64,000 nucleotides of DNA from Jacaranda mimosifolia (GCA_018894105.1 CM032122.1:22727674-22791673), one strand, 5' to 3'. Positions 12,019 through 24,274 are shown, counted from the stretch's first letter. Notes: a model not told the origin generated them from the letters alone. Translations and numbers: made by a program.

Positions 12019-15000
12019 TCTATGCTACACTAAATTTTGAACTGCTAAATATATCATTGAGTTTCAATCTAATTTAAAAAATGTCACTTAGTATGAAATG
12101 GCAAAATACAAGTAATATGATTAGAATGTAATTAAAAAAATTACAAAATGTGTAGGCGGCTGCGTCTCACATTGTTGAAGTTTGGAAATGAAAATTGTTT
12201 GCCATACATAGTTCATATTAATCTATAATTAATATTTATATTATTCAATGTGCTTATTGTTAAAATTGTTGTACTGGTTTTTATATTATACAAAAAATTA
12301 AAAATTTAATTATTCATCAATATAATTAGCATTAGTATTGAGATAAATAAATTTATGTGTGCAGAGAAAATGTACAACAATGGCTAGTTATTAACTTTTA
12401 TATATTTTCACTAAAAATGCTTTATTTTTATTTACAATTATTTTAAACCTAACGCATATTTTTATTATCACATAATCAAATTCAAAATTTCATTTTACAT
12501 AAAGTACTCTCTATTATTTCAAATAAATAAAATATACATATATTTTGAAAAATATTTTTTAGGTATTAAAAATATAAAATGATTTTTTTAAATAAACATT
12601 CAAATATAACCTCAGTCAAATATAATCTCAACTATAACTAACTCTTTAACTTTTAAAAATGTCGCAAATTGAAAATAGAATTGATATTAAAATCTAACGG
12701 GTTGTTAATCTTTGGTAGATATTTTGTGAAAGGCAGAGGACAATGCAAGAACAGCCTGTGTAGCAGAATGCAAACTTGCGTGATGAGTAAAAGATAATAG
12801 TTGGCTCATTTTATCAGTACAAACATGTGACTCCTGATTAACTACTAAATGATGGGGGACCAAAATTTGGCCGTTGTGCAGATTATTGTTTATGAAACAC
12901 TCTTCTGTGTTCAATCAAGACCCTCATGCGATTGGAACTATGGTTTGAGTTTTTTGAGGCAAAAGGTGCCTTCCAGATAGTACTTTTCTAATATGTGTGG
13001 GGTCGGCGAAAATCTTGTTATGTGGTTAAAATTTTAGGCCTCGTTTGATTTCAAATCCTCAATTGGATAGGAAAACTTGTTCGAAAAATGGTATTGGATA
13101 AAGATGTTTGGTTGAAGATGTCGAAAGAAGTTTTGGTTCATGTGAATTGTGATGTACAGAGTGTATGATAAGCTGTCAAATTCTTATTAATTTTTTTTAA
13201 GAAAAGTAAAAATACGAATTTTTTAAATTTTGATCATATTAATTTGTAAAATTAATGATTATTATTATTATTAACAATATTTCATAAACTCTACGATGTT
13301 ATTTAATTCAATTACTTTAAAATTTTATTTTTAAAATAAGAACAAATATGCTTTAAAAATATTTTAGAGCAAATTTTGAATAAATTTAGTCAAATATTCT
13401 CTTAAATTATTTATTATACAATGACGAGAATAAGTCAATTAACATGGAGATAATCCATATAACTAGCTAATTTGAAATTAGATTGAAACCAACAATTTTG
13501 ATAAAGCTATTAGTGATGCTGCGCGGAAATGAAGTTGGAGTTCTTTTTAAATATTAGTAAAATGTGTTGGACTTCTACTCTTGAAATGTATTTGCGTAGA
13601 ATTAGAGTTGGGGTTAACAAATAATTGCTTAAATGTTTTTTTAGTTAAGAGTTGGTATTTATATTAATTGAGTGCTTAGTGAATTTCAACTCACTCAAAT
13701 TTGAGTACCCATTTTAGTGGACTTAATTTATTTGGACGCTGGGAATTATCATCAAAAATCTAGCTGCTGGGGTGGCGGCCGTTCTGGGGCGTTGGGGGAA
13801 GACCACTTGGGTAGTGGCCAACCAGAAGAGAGGGCTAGCGCTCTGGTTTGGCCGCTGGCCGCCTCAAGGAGAGCCCCGCACCTCCTTCTTCCTTGTTTTT
13901 ATTTTTCAACTTTTTTTCCTTTATTGCAAATATAATGCATTGTTCCTGATGGGATAATTACTTTACTCACTTGCTAGTAGAATGAGAGTTAAGTCCATGT
14001 ATTGCTGCTTTCCTGAAAGCAAGTATAAAAAGGGTGGTTCACAGATGGGAGCGTTGTCGCCATAAGTTTGAAAGTGAAAAAAAGACATGCATGATATCCA
14101 CATTTACACTCATCAACTTGAATTGATTTCATTTGCGTTGCATAAGTTCATTTAATAAACTTACTACAACATTAATCATTAGAAAAGACAACAGAATTTG
14201 AGAATTTGCATTGCATTAACAAACTTACCATAATATTACATTATAAGATAACATAATTAAGTAAAAAAACAATATAATTTGTACTTCTTACATCCCATCA
14301 TTTGTGTAATTTGATATAATAATAACATAGTAAAGAATATCATAAATGCAACTAAAAGCCTTATACAATAAACCCTCATTTGTTATGCCAACTGCACTAA
14401 GTGATGCATGCTTTTGAATTGAATTAGTAGCTTCAAGTTCATTATGACCTTCTCCAGAAGTAAGAGTAGAGCTTCGATGTACCTCCTCTTCAATAGGGAT
14501 ATACCAATCTGAAAAATTGTGACCAACACAATAATAGAAAAGTCTTCTTCAATTATTGCTTGTTTGGGATATCATTATATGTTTATCCTTCCCACAATTT
14601 CTCTTCTTATACCTCTTTTTCCTTTATTTTACCAATTCAAAAATATACAAGATGTGCTCCATGAAGAAGCCATCTCAAAATAACAAATGTGAGAAGTAAG
14701 AGAGTATATATAATCGTGCTCAACACATGGATATAGCGGCTAACACCTCATTAACACAAAATTATTACCATTATACTTTTTCAAATTGTCATATCATGCG
14801 GCGTATACATCTTATGCATATGGAATAACATTAAACTAAAGTCATGAAGGGTATTTTTGTTAATGTAAGTTGATCAAGAAAAAGTCAAATTTCTTGACTA
14901 TTTATGGAAAGGTATTTTTAGAAGTTTATTTGTTTTCAAAATGGCTACTAGGATTCTAACTCTAGCTAATAACATGATTTATTTGTTGATAAAAGATATC

Positions 15001-15297
15001 CAAAGGTCATGATAATTTTTGAAACAATGAGATTTTTTTTGTAATTACGCCTAATCTCAAAAATAGTGATTGTAATCCACCTTAATAATATCAATCCTCG
15101 GGATTCATCATCCTTTTACTAGTAGTAAAATTGTGATTTTAAATCGCATGGAGTCTGTAGCCAACTTTGATGCTTTAATTTTAACTCTGTCTTGGAAATA
15201 ATTAAATCTATTAAATGAAATGTGTCTACACTGATAGTTGTTTATTTTTAGAAATTCTCAAAATCATACTATCATTGACACATCATTGATTTTTTCT
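12019..15297. other. AT-rich intergenic DNA with unclassified TE remnants
   Basis: No gene is supported. The stretch 12430-12702, ending near AACGGGTTGTTA, resembles 38190-38514, which ends AACGGGCTGTTAG, so both look like copies of one AT-rich short element. A minus-strand frame at 12705-12914 matches no family I know. A short GC-rich patch (13741-13885) stands out. The remainder is AT-rich with no motifs. Confidence 0.5.
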
Positions 15298-15750
15298 CAC
15301 TACAAAAAAATATAATATTTGTGACAAAATAATAAGTGGCAAAGTAAAATTGTCACTAATAACATGTATTGAGTGATAATAACTTTTATCTTATTACTAA
15401 TGACTAATTTTTAAGTGACAAGAATTTTTATCTTGTCACAACATAACTCAATAGTGACAAAAATTAATGTTTTAAGTTGTCACCATTAATAATTAGTGAC
15501 ACCCCTATAGTGACAACTTAGTGACAATAAAAAGTGTCGCTATAATTTGTGACAAAATTTTTATTGTCACTATAAGTGTGTCACTAATTGTTTATGGTGA
15601 CAACTTTAACACTATTTTTGTCACTATTAAGTTTGTAAAAATCAGTAAAGTGACAAAAGTAAATTTTTTGTCACTTAATATACATAATTAGTAACAACTT
15701 TTGCATTGCTACTTACTATTTTGTCACTAATTTATTTTTTTCTTGTAGTG
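15298..15750. mobile_element. Short non-autonomous CACTA (En/Spm) element
   Basis: A 453-bp element begins CACTACAAAAAAATATAATA and ends TTTTTCTTGTAGTG. Its ends form long inverted repeats of about 65 bp: both contain GTGACAAAATA then AAGTGGCAA/AAGTAGCAA. The interior is filled with GTGACAA/TTGTCAC words. It is flanked by TCT on both sides (15295-15297 and 15751-15753), the 3-bp duplication diagnostic of CACTA elements. It has no coding capacity. Confidence 0.93.
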
Positions 15751-17269
15751 TCTAAGCTTAGAAAATTGATTAAGCTAATGATAAATAAGAATTGAAACGT
15801 TTCTCCTTTCTAAATTTATAATATGCTATTGCAAGCTTCATTTTCTCTTATTATATTGTTGGCATTGGAATTATAAATGTATAACTTAGTGTATTCTTTA
15901 ATCTTAGTATGCAATGTTGTAGAAATAGTAGACTTCTGTTGCATCTGCAAGTTTGAGTTTATCACCTTTATTTATCCTCTTGAGTTTAAGTTGTCGGCTT
16001 TTCATTACCACTTATTTTTTTTTTAGTTTAATTACATTCCATTTTTATCTTGAGTTTAAGTTGATCATGTTTCTTTTTGATAAAACAATAAGAAATAATA
16101 TTTTATTCACACCAACTTAAAATTATTTTTGTGAAGAATTTTCTTGCCGGATTCCAAAACATAAGTGTCAAAACTTGGTTATTCTTTTGGATAAAGCAAA
16201 AACATTATAACTTATTGAATGTGAAATAAATTGCACACACTCTTGTTGTTGCTTCTATATTATGAAATAAATTTTCCCTTGGCTAAAGATTCATGGAAGA
16301 ATTTATTTATAAGAAAATTTGAGCTAAAGCCACCATGAGAATTTTCCAAGAAAAGTACTTTTAGGACTACTATTCTAATTTTATTATGATGTGGTAGAAT
16401 GATTCCAATTATCCCACACATTTTTAATTTAGGGTGGTAAAAAAATTGAAAGACGTCAAATGAATGCAAAAACCATAACCCTGAACCTTTTCTAACACTA
16501 AAGTTTTATTTTTTATATCATTTTCATGAAAAACAGGTTTTGTTTATTAGAGTTTAATTTAATCTCCATTAAGATTACAACCTTAATAGTTTCCAACAAT
16601 ACTTTAAATGAGGTGGGTATGTATTAATGGATTTTTCTAGAGCAAGAACAAAATGATAGAAATAATTATTCAAAGTTTTTGATGAGCTTTTGAGTAATTG
16701 AGCTTCTATTGTATTTTTCTCGCTCAAAAATTGATTGGAGAAAAAAACTTTTACCTCTTATTTATGCTTCAAACTTTCTTAAATAAAAGGTGAAGATTAA
16801 TTATATCCAATATTTCAGATATATATCGAAGTATTTTCTTTCTTTTTTTCTTTTTGGAAAAAAGTAGTCAGAGAAATATTACATATTTACATAGAGTCTT
16901 TCATCAGACGACTACCTATAGATATATAAAGTCATCTTTAGAAGCATCTATCTTATATGCATGTTTAAACCGAAGGATTCTACAAGCTTCCATGTAACAA
17001 TACCCGATTAAAATTTTTCAAGGTTCTTGAATGTATATGTACACCCCACCACTTCCTAAAATATATGGAGAATGGAGATTCTCACCTTAACCTCTCATAG
17101 TTCAAACAAAAGGGATAATAGTACTAGTCAAAGTAAAGAGATGCTACCGATAGAAATGTGTATCAAAGGGCAGTGACATAGCACCTAAAAGGAAAAACAA
17201 TAAAATTAACAGAAAGGAGAAAAATTATCTATCAACTAATAAAATAATCTCATGAAAAATTACCAAAAA
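15751..17269. other. AT-rich stretch without recognisable genes
   Basis: I see no coding motif, RNA gene or clear repeat here. A 69-codon minus-strand frame at 16260-16469 has no recognisable domain and is most likely chance. Confidence 0.4.
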
Positions 17270-17339
17270 TGCATTAGATCTATTAAGTGTTGGAAAAAAT
17301 GGGGTTTGCAAACAGGTTTGTGCACTTAATATGACATGT

Positions 17340-18860
17340 GTGACTACTTCAGTTATTTTTAATGGGAAATAGGGTTGGGTATGTCTATGCATAGTGAGGA
17401 TGGCGACAGGGAGATCCTCTTTCTCCCTATCTGTTTCTATTTTGTGCCGAAGAGTGCCTTGATCTGTAGACATGAGGCAGATCATGGTCTTGAAGGTATT
17501 TTCATTTGTCGCAATGTGCTGAAGATTTCTCATCTTCTTTTTGTAGACGATACATTGTTGTTTTGTAATGCCATGGAGGATGTGGCTCATTGCATTCGTC
17601 AACATGTCTTGCAAAATTGAGTTGCATCGAGCAACAAATAAATGTGGAGAAATCAACAGTGGTCTTTAGCAAGAATACGTCTCTAGGCAATCAAGCCAAA
17701 GTTCAACGAGTTCTTCACAGAGGACTGTTGATAAGCATTATAAATATTTAGGATTACCTTCAATTATTGGTAAATTGAAACGGGAGATTTTTGCATATAT
17801 TTGGGAGAAAGTCTAAAACTATATAAATGTGTGGTACGACAAGATATTATTTTAAGCGAGGAAAGAAATTCTCATTAAGGCTAATGTTCAAGGCTTCAAG
17901 CAATTCCTACTTATGCCATAGGTTGCTTTAAACTGCCAGATGCTCCTATTAGGGATATTGAGTCTATGTTGGCATCATTTGGTGGGGGAACAAACAATCT
18001 AGGAGAATCCATTGGTTGAAATGGGAATGTCTTGGTCGGAGTAAATGTGGAGGAGCAATGGGTTTACACAATTTACAATCTTTTAACACCTCCAGTTAAC
18101 TAAACAAGGATGGAGATTGTTGACAAGGCCTAATTCATTATTCTCTAGAGTTTATGAAGCAAAATATTCTCCGGATTGTGATGTGATTCATGCATGCTCC
18201 ATTGGTCTCTAATCCTTCCTTTTTATGGCGAGGCATTTGGGGTGCACTGCCGCTACTCCAGGATGGTCTCAGATGGAGAATTGATAATGGTAATAGAGTT
18301 CATACATAGAATGACAAACGGACACCTCGACCTTCTACTTTTCGAGCTGTTTCTCCTCCCAAAATTCTGCCAGCAGATGCATAACTCTCAAACTTAATTG
18401 ACTCAGAAGCTGGAACATGGAATCATCATATGATTAATGAAATTTTTATGCCATCAGAAAAGTGAGATAATTCTGGCTATACAACTAGCACTTTAGCAGG
18501 AGTGAGTGAATGAGTGACTAATGAAGATCAACTGATTTGCCATTTTTCAAACTCTGGAAAATTTACTGTTCGATCAACATATTTTCTGGCTCTCACTATG
18601 AGCTATATAGGCAGCCTGATGCGGTGAGGGGCTCTACTAGTGGGGAAGGATGTAAAGATTTCAAATTCATTCGGCTTGGAGGGTTTCAATTAATTTCTTC
18701 CTACGAATGCCTCATTGTGCCAGTAGCGAATTCAGTCAAGTCATTGCTATGATATTTGTGAAAAACTGGAAGAAAACATTATCTATTGCCCCTTTCATTG
18801 CCATTTGGCTCGCCGTGTATGGGCATTAATGTCAAATTTAACTTTTTTCATGTTTAAATC
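17340..18860 (+). pseudogene. LINE reverse transcriptase and zinc-finger region
   Basis: The catalytic box reads ISHLLFVDDTLLFC near 17525-17570, matching the plant L1 consensus HLLFADDSLLF. Upstream, in a shifted frame, is a block resembling SPYLFLFCAE. Downstream, WRIDNGNRVH (near 18275) and a zf-RVT-like run CPFHCHLARRVW (near 18790-18820) follow the usual order. Several frameshifts and stops make it inactive. It would have performed target-primed reverse transcription in the nucleus. Confidence 0.85.
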
Positions 18861-19154
18861 CTACTGATTGGTTTCGGAAAATGGTTGAACAGGTGGATAA
18901 GGACTCTTTTGAGTTTTTACTTGTTTTGACTAAACCAATTCCAACATAAGGACTCTTTTGAGTTTTTACTACGGGGCTAGAGATGTCAATTTGTGTTTCA
19001 AGTAATGTTATGGATTGAAGAGTTCCAGTATATATGGTCAGATTAAAATCAATTTTGATGCAACTATCTTCAAAAACATCCAATATGTTGGAATTGGTTT
19101 AGTTGTTAGAGATCATATATGAAGCCGTGTTTACTGAAAATCAAGGCTAATTAA

Positions 19155-19499
19155 TGTTAATATCCCATATCGGTGAAATAAATAAGTTCTAGTCACTGTA
19201 TATGGTTTTGGGTAATTTTCATATCTAGAGTTAACTTTTGGGGTGATTTAGGCCCAATATCCATTCTTTGACATCTTATTAGAGCCATCCATTATGTTGA
19301 GTTATCCAGTGTTATTGGACTACCCATTTTATGTTATTTCACGCTCCAAATGTTCACTAATCCTGAGCATACGCAGGGTGTGTTGGTGTCTCACATCGGT
19401 GAAATAAATAAGTTGTAGTTTTTATATATAGTTTTGGACAATCCTTACATCTTGAGCTAACTTTTGGAGTGAGTTAGGCTCAAAATCCATTCTTTGACA
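19155..19499 (+). mobile_element. TRIM element with 119-bp LTRs and perfect 5-bp TSD
   Basis: Two 119-bp direct repeats (19155-19273 and 19381-19499) begin TGTT and end TTCTTTGACA. They enclose a 107-bp core starting TCTTATTAGAGCC, a mutated initiator-Met primer-binding site (TGGTATCAGAGCC type). GCAGGGTG before the second repeat is a plausible polypurine tract. ATTAA flanks both sides exactly (19150-19154 and 19500-19504). The 345-bp non-coding structure is a terminal-repeat retrotransposon in miniature. No 5S-like sequence is present, so it is not Cassandra. Confidence 0.93.
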
Positions 19500-19517
19500 A
19501 TTAATTAGCCCCTCCAG

Positions 19518-20957
19518 CCGGAAGCAGTAGAAGCTTTGGTGGCAAAGATGGCGTGTGAAATCTGCTTGCAATTCTCATGGAGTGATGTTGTTGTTGAAGG
19601 GGATTGTAGTTTGATTATTCAGGCTCTGAAGGATTCTTCTGAAAATTTATTTGATGTTGGTCATCTCATTTCTGATGCAAGGAAGTTTGTGAGTAGAATT
19701 TCAGTAGTTCAGTTTATGCATGTGAGGAGGAGTGCTAATCAATGTTCACATTTTCTTGCTAGAAAGGCTTACTCTTTGTGTCAAACTGTAGGCCTGTAAA
19801 TACCCTACCCACACTCATACCCTAAAATGCCCAAATAAAAATACCCAATTTTTACCCTACCCTAAAATACCCAAAAGAATGAGACCCTAATCCTACCCTA
19901 CTCTAACTAACCCAAGACCCATTGGGTCTAATTTATTGGACTTATGTTTTTAATGTATACACTAATTTTCTTAATATATACTAAAAATATTATTTGGCAC
20001 ATGATAACAAAAAATATTTTTTTTCTATATTTAATATAATCATTAAATTTAAATTAATTAATTTTAAACTTTTTGCTAATTAAATTAACTGTTTTATTAA
20101 TATAATAGTTAAACTTTATTAATATTATTACCAGTTAAACTTTTTGCTAATTAAAAAACATACAGTTTAAAAGTAGTTAATTAAAACAGTTCATAAAAAC
20201 AGTTAAAAAAAACAGTTTATTAAAAAAAAGTTAATAAAAACAGTTTATTAAAAAAACAGTTAATAAAAATAGTTAATTAAAAAAATAGTGAATAAAAACA
20301 GTTTATTAAAAAAATACAGTTTATATACAGTTTATTAAAAAAATAGTTAATAAAAACAGTTTAAGAGCAAAAACTTTTTCTATATTTAATTTTATAAAAA
20401 ACAGTTAATTTCTATATTAATAAACTTTATTCATTAGCAAAATTAATTTTATTAACTGTTTTTATAAAAATATTTATTCAATTATTAATTTTATTAATAA
20501 AAAGCGTTCAACTGTTGCTATGCTATTCCAATTTTTTTTTTTTAAAATTACAATCTCAATTTATTAATTTTATTAATTTAGTTTAATTTTTAATAAAAAA
20601 ATTTATTTAATTGTTACTGCTCATTCACATATTTATAATTTTTATATATAAAAAGTTTATCATTAATATAAATTTGCTTTCGGTATAAACAATTTTTAGG
20701 TTCATAAATTAAATTTAAAATATAAAGTAATGGGTAATGTATGAGTATGGGTACATAAATAATTTATGGGTATAGACCCTACCCATACCCATTATATTAT
20801 ATTTAATAAGTATGGGTACGGGTATGGGTATGAGTATGATATTTCGGGCATAGGTAGAGTAATACCCTACCCATTTACAGGCCTATGTCAAAGCAATGTG
20901 GTTGGTTCTAATGTAATTGCCTACATCGCCACAGCACTGTCATTGGATTTTAATTAA
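19518..20957 (+). pseudogene. LINE RNase H domain, split by a hAT element
   Basis: The first part (19518-19788) reads EALVAKMACEI, VVVEGDCSLIIQAL, FMHVRRSANQCSHFLA, the standard RVT_3-type RNase H found at the C-terminus of plant LINEs. The text breaks at 19789, where an inserted element starts, and continues after 20885 as SNVVGSNVIAYIATAL to stop codons. This is one of the better preserved frames in the window, about 90 codons before the insertion. Confidence 0.88.
19789..20885. mobile_element. hAT-type non-autonomous element (TAGGCCTGTAAAT ends)
   Basis: A 1.1-kb AT-rich element has perfect 13-bp inverted ends TAGGCCTGTAAAT. Sub-ends are rich in ACCCTACCC on the left and the inverse GGGTATGGGTA on the right. 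It sits inside the LINE RNase H frame. Flanks TGTCAAAC and TGTCAAAG suggest an imperfect 8-bp duplication offset by two bases on the left. An internal minisatellite of AACAGTTAATAAA/CAGTTTATTAAAAA units occupies about 20150-20360. Confidence 0.85.
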
Positions 20958-20965
20958 TAAAAGTT

Positions 20966-21942
20966 GCTCCATTTGTCCCCCCAGAGAGACTTATGAAAAT
21001 CCATAATGTGAAATTCAACAACTTTCTTCAGCAATTCAAATTTATCGCACTTCATCGGTAGCTATGCATGGTATTTGCCGAAACGACACATTAATTTACA
21101 ATACAAACATAAGTTCATCAAATCCTATTTATATACATCAATAAAATCATTTACATAATATACCATGTGGTCCAAGTGCTTGATTGTTCCTATTCTGCTA
21201 ATTTGTGGCAAATGAAAAAAAAGGAAGTCTAAGAAATGTAAGTTTCCATGTCCTAGTGAGATATGATAATATACGATTAAATAATGCTTATAGAAATATT
21301 ATAGACATATAAAAGGAAGGTATGCTTTAAACACATGAAATTGCTAGTATGGATCAACATGACTTTTATACAATATATAGATTTCTTTGAGATATATAAG
21401 AAAAAATATGTCAATAGTTATCACAAATAAGCTATTGGAGGGTTTTTGGCCTTATGGCTCCCAAAATTATAATAAAACAGAAATTCTTGTCCCTCCAAAT
21501 CTTGTTGATCAGTTCAGATAATATGGAACATGAAATGGCATGACCTGCTGCATGCCAATCCCGCTTATAGAAAGCTAACCTTCAATCGATGAGATAAGAT
21601 CCCTAACGGTTACCAGTCGGGAGACCGGATGCTCTTTGCCTGATACCACCTAGTCATCTTTTCAAATCTAGTCCCAAAGCCCAATATCCCAAGGGCGTCC
21701 CCAAAGGTGATATAATGGTGAAAAAAATATTCCAAGATCATATTTTGTATTTCATAGCACGATCACCATAAACAACATAACATTATCGAATATAGTAAGA
21801 GATGTATACAGCTGAAAAAATGCAAAAATATGGCAATGTGTATGTCAAAAGAACCAAATCATATTTCTATAAGTTTAAAACTCCTGTAATTGATTATTTT
21901 GTAAAGCAAAATGTCTCAAGTGTGAATAATGCAAATATCAAT
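20966..21942. other. Inter-element DNA with a GC-richer patch
   Basis: Mostly AT-rich. The patch 21480-21720 is less AT-rich and looks more gene-like. On the minus strand it holds a 43-codon frame (21610-21741) and, in other frames, text such as YKRDWHAAGHAISCS. I recognise no family. Confidence 0.35.
21610..21741 (-). CDS. Small minus-strand ORF, 43 codons, unknown
   Basis: ATG at 21741 to a TAA at 21610-21612 gives a 43-residue frame beginning MILEYFF and ending SIRSPDW, with a glycine-rich middle (GDALGILGFG). I do not recognise it. It could be the last exon of a host gene, a TE fragment or chance. The reason for listing it is the contrast in base composition with its surroundings and the coding-like text continuing in other frames to about 21440. 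Confidence 0.2.
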   Translation of the reverse strand: MILEYFFHHYITFGDALGILGFGTRFEKMTRWYQAKSIRSPDW

Positions 21943-22614
21943 TGTTGAAACCCAGGAGGATCTATTGCGGAAACAATGAAAAAACAGTAAAGTAATTCAA
22001 TGGAATTATGACAACAAGATTTAACGTGGTTCGGCAATGTCCCTAATCCATCCAACAAAGAAAAGGAATTTTATTGATCTCAAATCAAAGTGCAAGCACA
22101 AACTTGAATCCCACAAATCTCACGAAAACACCTAACACCCTAGTTCTAAACTCCATCTTGAGAGAATTACTCAAAAGCAGTAAAGAAGCCCTTGTGTTAT
22201 GTTCGTGATACTTTTCCCGGAAGAAAAAAATGATATTTATAGTCAAAAATCGAAGCCCAAGGCCTGTTGGCTTGCATTGCGCACCGGGGTGCACAAAACT
22301 GCTTGTGCCAAGGAAAAATTGAACATAGGCAAAAACTTTGAGCTAGGGCGCAAAAAACTTGAGCCTCGACGCAAAGTTACTGTTTACTGCACGCCGGGGA
22401 GCAAAAATCTTGCGCTGGGGCGCACGACACGTGTTTTTATGCCTTTTTCGCCCATGTACACGTCTTGGCGCACTTTGCCTTGCATCCCGCGCATGGCGTC
22501 CTTCCAACAAGCGCTGAGGTGTGTTCTTGAGCCGATTTTGACCATTTCGCTCCATTTCCTCCATTTCTTCCGTTCCTTGTCAATTTTACCTTAAATTTTA
22601 AGGCAAAATCAACA
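21943..22614 (-). repeat. LTR1: 3' LTR of Copia A (672 bp)
   Basis: On the minus strand it begins TGTTGATTTTGCC and ends GGGTTTCAACA. A TATA box (TATTTATA read on plus, 22234-22241) lies mid-LTR. U3 is GC-rich with repeated GGGGTGCAC/GGGCGCAA-like words. Just outside, on the minus strand, the purine-rich GGTGGAGAAT is the polypurine tract. Confidence 0.9.
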
Positions 22615-22639
22615 ATTCTCCACCTTGACTTGAAATTCC

Positions 22640-23731
22640 CATCCATCTTCTTTGTCCCTGCCCCTAATAAAGCTTGTTATTTGAGTCTGCAAACATTAAC
22701 CAAATCCAAGCAATGCTCGAATTTGATTCCTGGAATAGCCTTAGTCAACATGTCTGCCGGATTATCCTTAGTCCTAACTTTGTCAACCAACATGACTCAT
22801 TGAGGCACCATATCCCGAACAAAGTGATATCTCACATCTATGTGCTTTGTTCTCTCATGAAATGCTTGATTCTTTGACAAGTGTATGGCACTCTGACTGT
22901 CACAAAATACCTTAGTGATCTCATAAGTCATACCTATATCATCGATCATCCCCTTTAGCCAAATGCCTTCCTTGACGCCTTCAGCCAAAGCCATATACTC
23001 AGCTTCTGTTGTGAACAATGCAACTGATGACTGCAAAGTCGCATTCCAGCTAACCGTACAACTTGATACACAAAACACATAGCCCATCATGGACCTTATG
23101 CTGTCCAAATCTCCTGCATAATTCGCATCCACATAGCCAATAATTCTTGTAGTAGAATTCGATTGACTATACCTCAAACATCTGTCTGCAGAGCCTCTCA
23201 GATACCTCATGATCCATTTCACAGCCTGCCAATGAGTCTTTCTTGGCTTGTGCATATATCTGCTCATAACACTGATTGCATGTGAAATGTCTGGCCTACT
23301 GCACACCATGGCGTACATCAAGCTACCCATTGCACTAGCATATGGCACATTTGACATGTGCTCTACCTCCTCCTCAATACTCGGTGATAGATATGATGAG
23401 AGCCTGAAATGAGCTGCAAGTAGCGTACTAACTGGCTTGGACTTATCCATCCCAAATCATTCAAGTACTTTCTCAGTGTAATGTTGTTGAGACAAGTACA
23501 ACAATCCTGCGTGTCTGTCCTGGATGATCTCCATGCCCAATATCTTCTTTGATCGCCTAAATCCTTCATCTCAAATTCTTCACTTAACTGAGCTTTTAAT
23601 TGGTTGATCTTAAATATATTTCTAGAGGCAATCAATATATCAACGTACAACAACAAATATACGAGAAGGCTATCACTACAAATTTTGTAATATACACAAC
23701 AATCAAACTTGCTTCTAGCATATCCTGTCAT
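22640..23731 (-). pseudogene. Copia A RNase H and C-terminal half of RT
   Basis: Reading 5' to 3' on the minus strand: the RT catalytic box reads YVDILIAS where active Copia has YVDDMLIA, so the second catalytic Asp is lost. Then come KDLGDQ, a frameshift, and the long frame 22797-23450 with SRPDISHAISVMSRY, GYVDANYAGDLDSIRS, FTTEAEYMALAEGVKE and HERTKHIDVRYHFVRD. The RNase H signature residues are retained. A stop interrupts after RDMVPQ, and the text continues to [11 protein letters not shown] near 22740. Confidence 0.92.
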
Positions 23732-23773
23732 GGTAATAAAAGAATCAAACCTTTTATACTGCTGCCTGGGAGA

Positions 23774-24274
23774 CTACTTCAGGCCATATAATGACCTCTT
23801 CAAAAGACATGCTTGATTTTGTTTCCCAAGAACAACAAATCCTTCTGGTTGACTAATGTAGATTTGTTCCTCCAACTCACCATGCAGAAATGCTATTTTC
23901 ACATCCATCTGCTCTAGCTCCATATCAAATAGAGCAACCATGGTAAGTAGAACACGAATGGAAGTATGTTTTATAACTGGGGAGAATACTTTATGAAAGT
24001 CAACTCCCTCTCTCTGAGTAAAACCCTTAGCAACCAATCGCGCCTTGTATCTAGCATCTTCAACACTGGGAATCCCTTCCTTCTTCTTGTAGATCCATTT
24101 GCAACCTACAATTTTTTGCCCTTTGGGTACATCAACCAGCTCCCATGTGCTATTCTTGTGTAGAGACTCCATCTCTTCACTCATAGTTGTAACCCATTTA
24201 TCAGAATCTGGCCTAGAAATTGCCTCTTTGTATGAGACTAGGTCATCTCCTGCAAACTCCTCAGCTGAACTCAA
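23774..24274 (-). pseudogene. Copia A N-terminal half of RT
   Basis: A 166-codon frame carries EEMESLHKNSTWELVD, GCKWIYKKKEG, YKARLVAKGFTQREGVDF, FSPVIKHTSIRVLL, LEQMDVKIAFLHGELEEQIY and RSLYGLK, the ordered N-terminal motifs of Copia RT. The first catalytic Asp sits in QMDVKIAFLHG (usually DVKTAFLHG). It stops at LYGLK and is frameshifted relative to the next block. Confidence 0.93.

Larger units (their letters stand above)
17270..20965 (+). mobile_element. 5'-truncated L1-type LINE with two nested insertions
   Basis: A non-LTR retrotransposon remnant carries the last part of reverse transcriptase, a zf-RVT-like region and a C-terminal RNase H, in that order. It starts abruptly inside RT, as 5'-truncated LINE copies do. 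The RNase H frame is interrupted first by a TRIM (19155-19499) and then by a hAT-type element (19789-20885), and finishes in SNVVGSNVIAYIATALSLDFN followed by tandem stops and AATAAA near 20957. There is no clear poly(A) tail or target duplication. Confidence 0.88.

Noticed and set aside
12705..12914. Minus-strand 69-codon frame as a host gene end
   Set aside because: Reads like protein in part, but no family could be named and no second exon or conserved motif was found.
17225..17656. 143-codon minus-strand ORF
   Set aside because: It is antisense to the LINE RT, whose FVDD motif on the plus strand explains the sequence.
19155..19499. Possible Cassandra-type TRIM with 5S rRNA-like LTR
   Set aside because: The 119-bp LTRs contain no 5S-like promoter or gene words.
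22199..22594. 131-codon ORF and overlapping frames in both strands
   Set aside because: These fall wholly inside LTR1 of the Copia array and recur in LTR2. GC-rich U3 produces long chance frames.
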